18,380 bases of DNA from the NCBI GenBank assembly GCA_002343505.1, contig DDQZ01000099.1, forward strand, positions 1 to 18,380, written 5' to 3'. The DNA comes from Verrucomicrobiaceae bacterium UBA2429. GTDB lineage: Bacteria > Verrucomicrobiota > Verrucomicrobiia > Verrucomicrobiales > Verrucomicrobiaceae. The notes below the pieces were generated by a model that worked only from the letters and a program-made list of their open reading frames with translations, was not told the origin of the DNA and searched no databases. This document shows, in pieces, positions 9,025-15,468 of this stretch (the first letter of the stretch is position 1; each line of letters starts with the position of its first letter). The translations under genes and the position numbers were made by a program.

Positions 9025-10755
9025 TCAAAGCCTCCACGCATGCAGCAGCCAGATGACGAGCTGCTTTTCAGAGACGCGGGTGGTGTCCGCGAGCAGTTCG
9101 GCTTCATCGGCTACATCAAGCGGACGCGCGAGGAGGGCGGAGAGCTGTTGTGCGAAACCGGCGCTTTGCGGGATGCCATCGGAGTTGCCGAAGCTCAGCG
9201 CGGGATCGTCGTAGACTCGGAGCAGGTCGCCGCCCGCGAGCAGCACGGGCGAGTCCCGGCTGGAATCAAGCCCCTTGATGGCCAGCAGCGTGGCATGTTC
9301 CGGCTCGAACCATTCCGCATTTCCGTGCGCAAGTCGCAGCGCAAGGTCGCCGGCGTGCTCGCGCTCTATGATGGTGGCGTTGATGAGCGGTGTCTCGTCA
9401 TTGGCCAGGCGGGGCCAGTGCCGGCGGATGTGTTTCGCCACGATCAGGGCTGTCTCCTTCATGGTTTCCGGCGTCCAGTGGCTGTCCCGGCGGAAATAAC
9501 TGTCGCGCCTGCGGCGCGTGTCCCAGAGTGTCTGCGCGGGGTCAATCACCTGCGCGCCGGCGGCGCGAAGGCGCTCGAGGATGGCGCGCAGGCCGTGCGG
9601 TTGCAGAGGCGCGGCGTATTTCGCGGGCAGCACCGGCTCAGGATGCAGAGCCAGTTTTCCCGGCACGGGCACGACGAGCAGGGTGGCGCTTTTTTTTGCC
9701 AGCCGCTCCTGGAGCGCGAGCATGGCGGCTGCAAAGCCTTCGGGTGTGTCAGAGCGGGTGCTGCGGTCCAACTCGGCGGCATCGTAAAGCCAGCCTTCAG
9801 CACCTGCGACGACGCGGCTTCCGCCCTCACTGAATATCTCATATTTGACGCGCGACACGAGCGCCTGCTGCGCGCTCAAGGCGGGCCAGTCATTCAGAGG
9901 CGGTCCGGCGATCAGCGCCGCGAGTCCGAGCGCACCGCCGCCAGCCAGAGCCGTCCAACGATGACGCGACCCAAACCTGCGCAGGCCGGTGAGCATGAGG
10001 GCACTAAACACGGAGAGCCACAAAATGCACAGCGGCCAATCGGTGCTGAGACGTGCGTCAAGCAGAAGCGTGAAGCTGTTTGTTACGCCTAGGCCAAACA
10101 TGAGCTGCCACTGATTCCATGCATCAACCATTCCGCCGCTGATCAGGAGCAGGCTCGATAGGAAAAAAACGAGGATGACAAACACTGCGCGGAGAGGCAG
10201 GGGCACGAAAGAGGGCACCAGGCTGCGCCCGCCGCGCAGACGCTCCAGTGCTGGCAGAGTCAGGTGAAGAGCTACCCATGACATGGCACCAGCGCGCATG
10301 CCATTTGCCAGTAGCATGGTGGCAAGAAAGAGCGCCATTCCCGCGAAGATGCCAAAGCGTTTTCTCAAAGGATGGCAAAAGCGCTGCCACAGCCCGCTAA
10401 AGGTGTCAGAGGCGAAGGGGGCACGAGTGATTTCAGGCGGCATGCCGCCGAGCCAGAGTCCCAGCGCGCGCAGAATGTCCGCTGTGCCGGAGACAAGCAA
10501 AACACACTGGCTGGTGACAGCCAGCAGGGCCATCCAGACGGGCCATCCGCCGCGCGCAAGCGGGTGCGCATTGATGCAAGCATCAATCAATGGCGCAAGC
10601 GGGAGGGCGAGCAGCAGCAGCTTGGCAAATCCAAGACCGAGAAGCCCCGCCGCATCCGTGCGCCTGCTTTTTTTTGTTTGCCCGCCGCGCAAACCACAAG
10701 CCAGCGCGACGATGACTGTGGGAATGATGGCAGCTAGGATTGGCAGGTCTGGCAC
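9025..10755 (-). CDS. Membrane protein: degenerate MBOAT-like region fused to AlgJ/AlgX-like SGNH domain
   Basis: A 576-residue protein from a GTG start at 10755 (MPDLPILAAIIPTVIVALAC). About eight hydrophobic segments fill residues 5-285. Within them GTADILRALGLWLGG (90-104) and FSGLWQRFCHPLRKRFG (119-135) line up with the AlgI-type MBOAT pattern around YSDMAIGLGR and EFWRRWH. Where MBOATs carry the invariant His in GLWHGA-like sequence, this protein reads NGMRAGAMSW (151-160). The extracytoplasmic C-terminal half (~300-576) resembles AlgJ/AlgX acetyltransferase-like SGNH domains: GAEGWLYD (318-325), RRDSHWT (422-428, the D-x-H pair) and a closing KQLVIWLLHAWRL. The expected nucleophile loop GDSFS or GTSYS is replaced by AGGDLLRVY. 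A role in O-acetylation of an exopolysaccharide is the family expectation, but activity is doubtful. Confidence 0.82.
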   Translation of the reverse strand: MPDLPILAAIIPTVIVALACGLRGGQTKKSRRTDAAGLLGLGFAKLLLLALPLAPLIDACINAHPLARGGWPVWMALLAVTSQCVLLVSGTADILRALGLWLGGMPPEITRAPFASDTFSGLWQRFCHPLRKRFGIFAGMALFLATMLLANGMRAGAMSWVALHLTLPALERLRGGRSLVPSFVPLPLRAVFVILVFFLSSLLLISGGMVDAWNQWQLMFGLGVTNSFTLLLDARLSTDWPLCILWLSVFSALMLTGLRRFGSRHRWTALAGGGALGLAALIAGPPLNDWPALSAQQALVSRVKYEIFSEGGSRVVAGAEGWLYDAAELDRSTRSDTPEGFAAAMLALQERLAKKSATLLVVPVPGKLALHPEPVLPAKYAAPLQPHGLRAILERLRAAGAQVIDPAQTLWDTRRRRDSYFRRDSHWTPETMKETALIVAKHIRRHWPRLANDETPLINATIIEREHAGDLALRLAHGNAEWFEPEHATLLAIKGLDSSRDSPVLLAGGDLLRVYDDPALSFGNSDGIPQSAGFAQQLSALLARPLDVADEAELLADTTRVSEKQLVIWLLHAWRL

Positions 10756-10766
10756 GGTGCTTGCGG

Positions 10767-10824
10767 TGGAATTTGAAACGACTAATTTGGGAAATGAGGA
10801 TTTCGAGTTTCGAAATTCGATTTT
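10767..10824. repeat. AT-rich intergenic patch with 7-bp direct repeats
   Basis: This short gap between the helicase stop and the membrane-protein start is much more AT-rich than its surroundings. TTCGA recurs at 10802, 10809 and 10816, giving three 7-bp units (TTCGAGT, TTCGAAA, TTCGATT), preceded by related AT-rich sequence such as AATTTGAAACG. The patch resembles short heptameric intergenic repeats I associate with Planctomycetota and Verrucomicrobiota; that link is from memory and untested. Confidence 0.45.
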
Positions 10825-13320
10825 TCACTCGGTCTTGAGGTAATGCCGCGGCCGGCTTTGGCGCTGCTTGTTGGTGAGGGGCGGGAGGTCGAGGTGAAAG
10901 AGGTGACGCAGGGTTTTGCCATGCTTTTTCAATATGCGCCCGGCCTCTTCCTGGAGGGCCAGCCAGCGCTGCCAGGGGTGCGCGGGCGCATGAACGATGT
11001 GGCGCAGCAGGCTGAGCCACTCGATGTAGGCGCGTGAAATGTCACCCTCGGCGACTCCCCTTCGCAGCTCGCCCGCATCGGGTGTCTCGGGATGGAGCAG
11101 GGCGGCGAGCAGCTCGGCGGCGCCCTCGCCATAATCCACAGGCAGGCCGTGCTCCAGGTAGCCGTGGTGGTTGATGTAGCCGTAGGTGTTCCGGCAGGTG
11201 GCGGCGAGGCGCTCGGAATCACAGGCGGTGGGCAGATCGAGCTTCGAGCCGCTGCGCAGATTCGCCATGTGGGTGATGAGGTCGGTGACGCGGTAGCCTT
11301 CGTCTTCCAATGCGGCGACGATGGCGAGACCTTCGCCACCTTGGAAAAAGGAAAAAATCTCGCCGCGCCGGGTGGGCACGCCCTCCGCGTCAATGAGGCC
11401 GAGCGCGCGCCAGGCATGGATTGGCGAGCCGGGGCGTGGCTGGCGGTCAGGAGAGGCTGGGTTTTCCTCTGGGTGAATGGAGGTGTCACGCCGGACCATG
11501 ATGGTGCGCTCCTTGGGCTGGTGGAGCGGCTTGTCATGGCTGTCGCGATAGACGGGGACCAGGAGGTCAGAGAGCTCGAAGACGGCGTAATGCAGGCGGT
11601 CTTTTTCCACGATCCCATGCAGGCGGGGCAGGGGTCTCTGTGGCAGTTCGGGATGCGCGGCGAGGATGGCGGCGGCGATGGTGTCGCTGTGCAGGACTTC
11701 GATTTCTTCGATGGGCAGGTTCTCGAGTTTGCGCGGTAGTTTTAACAGGCGGCGCAGGTTTTTGGTGGGGCTGAGACTCGCCCCGTCTTCATGCTTCATG
11801 CCGAGCGGTATCTCGACTCCGTAATGCTCTTTGCTGATGCGCCCCACGCGCCCGATGCCGTGCGCGAATTTGGCCACAAAACCGGGCACACTGAGCGCGG
11901 GCGCGATGCGCTCCATGCTCGCGAGCCAGGCGTCTTTGAGCGGGAGCATCTCATCGGGCACATTCGCGCGCCGCTCCCACTCGCCCTGGGAGTTGAAGAT
12001 TTGCTTCTCAGTGGCCTCGAGGCCGAAGAGCGCCTTGGCTTCTTGAAGGCCTCCCGCCAGCGCGCCTTCGCCGGCGTTTTCCTCCAGTCCGAGCAGGGGC
12101 GGCACCTTCGCATACAGCCGGCCTGCAAAATGCTCGGCGGCTTCGAAGGGATTGCCGCCGGTCAGCGCGGCGTGCTTCATGACGCGCAGAAAGATGGGCC
12201 ATGCCAAAAGGCTGCCGCGATTCAAGCGCGCGGGGCGTGCATCCATGAGCGTGGGGCTTTGCTTCGTGGTGACGACGTGGCCCTTGTCATCCAGCCCGCG
12301 TCTGCCTGCGCGGCCATACATTTGCAGCAGCTCATCCGGGGAGAGCTTGTGCTCCGCTTTGCCGTCATGAAAGGTCGTGGCGGCCACATGCACGCTGCGC
12401 ACGGAGAAATTGATGCCCGCCGCGAGCCCCATGGTGGCCACGATGACGCGGAGCTGCCCGGCCTTCGCCAGCGGCTCAATGACACCCGCCCGCGCGGCAT
12501 AGGAGAGGCCGCTGTGATGAAAGGCAATGCGGCGCTCCAGCAGATTGCACAGCTCTTTGCCACACACGGCGCGCTGCTGCGGCGTGAGTTCGAGCGGATC
12601 ACCGACAGGCAGGTCCGCCGCCAACCGCCGGGCGATGCTTTCCGCCTCGCGTCGGCGGGGTGAAAAGATGAGCAGCGGCGCGAGGTCCGCGAGCATGACC
12701 GAGGCGGCGAATTTTGGCCAGAAGTGCTCGAAGTGCCTCGCCATGCGCTGTGGCAGCGCCTCCCACGGCACTCCTTCTAGCGGCACGGGGCGCTCTCGGG
12801 TGATGACCACTTCCGCCTTGCGCCCCAGCCGGCGCAGCCAGGCCACCACGTCTTCAGGATTCGCCACGGAGCCACTGAGCAGCAGCAGCCGCGTCTCCAC
12901 GGGTGCGAGCGCCACCGCCGCCTCGTAATGACTGCCGCGAGCGCCGTCGGCGATCATTTGATACTCGTCCACCACGAGCAAAGCCGGCCCCTCGCCGCGC
13001 ACGAGCCGCTCAAGCTGGGTCTCCAGTGTGGCGACAATGACAGGCGCGCCGATGTTCTCGGACACATCCCCGGTGGCGATGCCCACATTCCACCCGGCAT
13101 CCCGCCACTCGGCGTATTTGTCGTTCGCCAAAGCGCGTGTCGGCACGGTGTAAACGGCCTGCCCTGTCAGCGAGCGGGACTGGTGCAGCAGCTCGAAGAT
13201 GTAGGTCTTGCCCGCCCCGGTCGGCGCGCTCACCACCACATCACTGCCCGCGCGCAGGTGGTTGACGGCCTGGTGCTGCCAGGCGTCGGGAAGTTTGAGC
13301 GTGTTGAGGGATTCGAGCAT
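10825..13320 (-). CDS. Ski2-like DExH-box helicase
   Basis: An 831-residue superfamily 2 helicase predicted to unwind RNA or DNA with ATP. Motifs in order: Walker A APTGAGKT (32-39), motif Ia TVPTRALANDKY (58-69), motif Ic-like ATLETQLERLVRG (97-109), motif II DEYQ (118-121, a DExH variant), motif III LSGSVAN (148-154), FHHSGLSYAARAGVIEP (267-283), motif V VIVATMGLAAGIN (292-304) and motif VI QMYGRAGRRGLD (333-344). The spacing and the MYGRAGRRG form point to the Ski2/Mtr4/Hel308 group. The C-terminal ~470 residues match nothing I recognise; they include a short linker rich in Pro, Arg and Ser and end in a basic tail (LTNKQRQSRPRHYLKTE). It starts with ATG at 13320, 51 bp after the VapC stop on the same strand. 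RNA processing, DNA repair or defence roles are all possible. Confidence 0.93.
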   Translation of the reverse strand: MLESLNTLKLPDAWQHQAVNHLRAGSDVVVSAPTGAGKTYIFELLHQSRSLTGQAVYTVPTRALANDKYAEWRDAGWNVGIATGDVSENIGAPVIVATLETQLERLVRGEGPALLVVDEYQMIADGARGSHYEAAVALAPVETRLLLLSGSVANPEDVVAWLRRLGRKAEVVITRERPVPLEGVPWEALPQRMARHFEHFWPKFAASVMLADLAPLLIFSPRRREAESIARRLAADLPVGDPLELTPQQRAVCGKELCNLLERRIAFHHSGLSYAARAGVIEPLAKAGQLRVIVATMGLAAGINFSVRSVHVAATTFHDGKAEHKLSPDELLQMYGRAGRRGLDDKGHVVTTKQSPTLMDARPARLNRGSLLAWPIFLRVMKHAALTGGNPFEAAEHFAGRLYAKVPPLLGLEENAGEGALAGGLQEAKALFGLEATEKQIFNSQGEWERRANVPDEMLPLKDAWLASMERIAPALSVPGFVAKFAHGIGRVGRISKEHYGVEIPLGMKHEDGASLSPTKNLRRLLKLPRKLENLPIEEIEVLHSDTIAAAILAAHPELPQRPLPRLHGIVEKDRLHYAVFELSDLLVPVYRDSHDKPLHQPKERTIMVRRDTSIHPEENPASPDRQPRPGSPIHAWRALGLIDAEGVPTRRGEIFSFFQGGEGLAIVAALEDEGYRVTDLITHMANLRSGSKLDLPTACDSERLAATCRNTYGYINHHGYLEHGLPVDYGEGAAELLAALLHPETPDAGELRRGVAEGDISRAYIEWLSLLRHIVHAPAHPWQRWLALQEEAGRILKKHGKTLRHLFHLDLPPLTNKQRQSRPRHYLKTE

Positions 13321-13371
13321 CTTGCCGCGTCAGTGCATACGAACGCATGGCGCGGCGGGCAAGCGTCTCCC

Positions 13372-13779
13372 TCATTGGCCGCCATAAATCCTCAGCGGAT
13401 AAAAGCGCGCAATGGCTTCGTAATCACGGTCACAGTGCAGCAAATGCGCGTCGTGCTGGATGGCCGTGGCTGCGATGATGCAGTCCACCGTGCTGCGGAT
13501 GGTGAAGCCTTTGGCCCGGCAGGCACGGTAAATCTCCGCCGCAAACTCAAACGTCAGCCGGTCCATTTCAAGATACTCCGGCGTGTTGAAGATGTCCTGA
13601 ATCAGGCGGTGGTCTTTGTCACTGCGCACCCCTTGCAGCACCTCCGTGATCACAGCGCCGCATAAACAAATATCGGCCTCGACTTCGATGAGTTTTTCCA
13701 CCAGGTCGGCGGTGGGCACGTCCGAGTTCCTGAAGTAAGCGATCCAGGCGCTGGAGTCCGGCAGAATTCTAAAACTCAC
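13372..13779 (-). CDS. vapC: VapC-type PIN-domain toxin ribonuclease
   Basis: A 135-residue PIN-domain protein. VapC toxins are Mg2+-dependent RNases that cut tRNA, rRNA or mRNA when freed from their antitoxin. The acidic metal-binding residues are in place: Asp8 (LPDSSAWIAYF), Glu46 (VITEVLQG), Asp99 (STVDCIIAATAI) and Asp117/Asp119 (HCDRDYEAIARFYPL). Length is normal and the frame intact, so it is probably active. The start is GTG at 13779, supported by a strong GAGGAGG ribosome site just upstream that lies inside the antitoxin gene. The two genes overlap by 11 bp, as is usual for translationally coupled toxin-antitoxin pairs. Confidence 0.95.
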   Translation of the reverse strand: MSFRILPDSSAWIAYFRNSDVPTADLVEKLIEVEADICLCGAVITEVLQGVRSDKDHRLIQDIFNTPEYLEMDRLTFEFAAEIYRACRAKGFTIRSTVDCIIAATAIQHDAHLLHCDRDYEAIARFYPLRIYGGQ

Positions 13780-13969
13780 GCGTCCTCCTCATCTCATCGA
13801 GATCTCCATCCCAGGCCACCTTGCCCCGCAAGGCGAGCAATTGCTTCATCCGCTCCCGCCGGACGAGCTCCTTCAAGGCGTGGTGTACCACGCCGGCTTT
13901 GGTCTTGATGCCAGTGATTTCCTGGGCGGCATAAACAAGGGGCGTTTCCATGATGATATTGGTTCTCAT
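13769..13969 (-). CDS. vapB: VapB-type antitoxin (DUF2191-like)
   Basis: A 66-residue antitoxin partner of the downstream VapC. From the ATG at 13969 it opens with MRTNIIMETPLVYAAQEITG and continues KTKAGVVHHALKELVRRERM, then LLALRGKVAWDGDLDEMRR. This is the usual VapB layout: a ribbon-helix-helix-like DNA-binding front and a C-terminal toxin-binding tail. The start is chosen because family members normally begin at MRTNI and because AAGGAAACC precedes the ATG as a ribosome site. The frame stays open upstream to an ATG at 14077 (and a GTG at 14083), which would add ~36 Lys/Glu-rich residues. That longer form cannot be excluded, since the extension has protein-like composition. VapB should repress its own promoter; a candidate operator lies at 14076-14105. 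Confidence 0.88.
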   Translation of the reverse strand: MRTNIIMETPLVYAAQEITGIKTKAGVVHHALKELVRRERMKQLLALRGKVAWDGDLDEMRRTREF

Positions 13970-14075
13970 GGTTTCCTTATCTTCCTTTTCGGCTTTTGCT
14001 TCGGCTTCGTTCATGGCGATCCAGTGGTCGGCGTCGGGGGACCTCTTGGCTTTGTATTTGCTGGCTCTTTTGCTC

Positions 14076-14105
14076 ATACACACTTTTTATCTCATTCATG
14101 TGTAT
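14076..14105. promoter_or_regulatory. Candidate operator of the vapBC promoter (inverted repeat)
   Basis: Perfect 7-base arms ATACACA (14076-14082) and TGTGTAT (14099-14105) are separated by 16 bases, about two helical turns centre to centre. They lie upstream of the preferred vapB start and in the divergent gap before the FG-GAP gene. VapB-type antitoxins bind such paired half-sites to repress their own operon. On the minus strand a weak promoter-like pair, TTGCGA with TAAAAA 17 bases downstream, overlaps the same stretch. The site covers the alternative vapB ATG at 14077, which argues for the shorter protein. Confidence 0.45.
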
Positions 14106-14184
14106 ATCGCAACTCGTTTTTTCATTTCTCCCGCCTCGGTCGTCAATGCAAGATTACGGACTTCCAGCTTGTTCCCTCACGCCC

Positions 14185-15402
14185 ATGAAGTTGCCCCTCC
14201 TCCTCGCAGCCCTCGCTGTTCCGGCTTTTGCCGCCACGCCCACTTTCAAAAAAATCACCCTCGCCAATGAGTTCGTCTCCGAGGGTGCGCACTTCGCGGA
14301 TTTCGACAAAGACGGCCACAATGACATCTGCGCCGGGCCTTACATCTGGAAGGGACCGGAGTTCAAGGAGCGCATCGAATACACCGCCCCCGCCGAGAAG
14401 CCCTATGATCCGGGCAAAGGCTACAGCGATTACTTCCTGACCTACACCTACGACTTCAACAACGACGGCTGGCAGGACATCCTCGTCTATTCCTGGCCGG
14501 GCAAAGAAACGTGGGTCTTCGAAAACCCGCAAAACAAGCCCGGCCACTGGACCCGCCACACCATCTTCGATGTCACCGACAACGAATCTCCGACACTGGG
14601 CGACATGAATGGCGACGGCAAGCCCGAACTCATCTGCCACACCAGCTCCGGCAGCCAGCCTCCCTCCGGGGGGCGCCTCGGTTTTGCCGAAATTGACTGG
14701 AGCAATCCTCTGGGCAAAGCCCGCTTCCGCCCCATCACACCCGTCACGCCCGAGAATGACAAAAAATACTTCCGCTACACCCACGGCTACGGCTTTGGCG
14801 ATGTGAACGGTGACGGCCGCCCCGACATCCTCACCAAGGACGGCTGGTTCGAGCAGCCCGCCGATATGAAAGAGGACAAAGACTGGGCTTTTCACCCCGG
14901 CCCCTTCGTCCCGGAGGGCGAGCGCGGCGGCTCCTTCCTCCTGGTCTATGATGTGAATGGCGACGGGCGCAACGACGTGATCACCAGCCACAACGCCCAC
15001 GGCTATGGCTTCGGCTGGTATGAGCAAAACGCCGACGGCAGCTTCACCCCGCACAAGCTCATGGGTGCCACCATCGAGGAAAGCCCCATCGGTGTGAAAT
15101 TCAGCCAGCTCCACGCCATGCAGCTCGCCGATGTGGATGGCGACGGCGTGCTCGATGTGGTCACAGGCAAGCGCCGCTGGGCGCACGGTCCGCTCAAGGA
15201 CGACGAGCCGAACGCGCCACCCGTGCTCTACTGGTTCCAGATCAAGCGGGATGGCAAAGGCGGCGCGCAATTCATCCCCCACCTCATTGACGATGCCAGC
15301 GGCGTCGGCACCCAGGTCACGCCGGGGGATGTCAATAAGGACGGCAAGCTGGATGTCGTCGTCGGCAACAAGATGGGCGTCTTTGTCCTCCTCCAGGAAT
15401 AA
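14185..15402 (+). CDS. Secreted FG-GAP/VCBS repeat protein (probable seven-bladed beta-propeller)
   Basis: A 405-residue exported protein. The signal peptide is MKLPLLLAALAVPAFA, with cleavage near residue 16-17, and fixes the ATG at 14185. Seven calcium-binding-like loops of the form DxNxDGxxD start at residues 39 (DFDKDGHND), 90 (DFNNDGWQD), 140 (DMNGDGKPE), 206 (DVNGDGRPD), 256 (DVNGDGRND), 316 (DVDGDGVLD) and 382 (DVNKDGKLD). One loop per blade indicates a seven-bladed beta-propeller of the integrin-like FG-GAP/VCBS type. Such proteins are frequent in Planctomycetota and Verrucomicrobiota secretomes and may bind ligands or carbohydrates; no catalytic residues are evident. It is divergent from vapBC and upstream of the protease fusion, with a perfect hairpin between them. 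Confidence 0.93.
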   Translation: MKLPLLLAALAVPAFAATPTFKKITLANEFVSEGAHFADFDKDGHNDICAGPYIWKGPEFKERIEYTAPAEKPYDPGKGYSDYFLTYTYDFNNDGWQDILVYSWPGKETWVFENPQNKPGHWTRHTIFDVTDNESPTLGDMNGDGKPELICHTSSGSQPPSGGRLGFAEIDWSNPLGKARFRPITPVTPENDKKYFRYTHGYGFGDVNGDGRPDILTKDGWFEQPADMKEDKDWAFHPGPFVPEGERGGSFLLVYDVNGDGRNDVITSHNAHGYGFGWYEQNADGSFTPHKLMGATIEESPIGVKFSQLHAMQLADVDGDGVLDVVTGKRRWAHGPLKDDEPNAPPVLYWFQIKRDGKGGAQFIPHLIDDASGVGTQVTPGDVNKDGKLDVVVGNKMGVFVLLQE

Positions 15403-15416
15403 ACCGCACCCATGAT

Positions 15417-15444
15417 GCCGGGCAGAAAATTGCTTCTGCCCGGC
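15417..15444 (+). terminator. Perfect 11-bp hairpin between the FG-GAP and protease genes
   Basis: GCCGGGCAGAA (15417-15427) and TTCTGCCCGGC (15434-15444) are perfectly complementary around the 6-base loop AATTGC, 14 bases after the FG-GAP stop. The GC-rich stem suits a terminator, but no T-run follows, only GTATTC, so attenuation, mRNA protection or an operator are also possible. Its position argues that the downstream gene starts at 15469 and not at the in-frame ATG at 15412, which lies before the hairpin. Confidence 0.5.
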
Positions 15445-15468
15445 GTATTCTGGCGCATGTTGTCCGCC

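Noticed and set aside
9040..10092. 350-codon plus-strand open frame opposite the MBOAT-like gene
   Set aside because: The opposite frame has ordered membrane segments and AlgJ/AlgX-like motifs; this one has no domain and a skewed composition.
15412..15468. Upstream starts for the protease fusion (15412, 15415, 15457)
   Set aside because: They would place a perfect hairpin inside or at the edge of the coding region and put extra residues before a clean signal peptide that begins at 15469.
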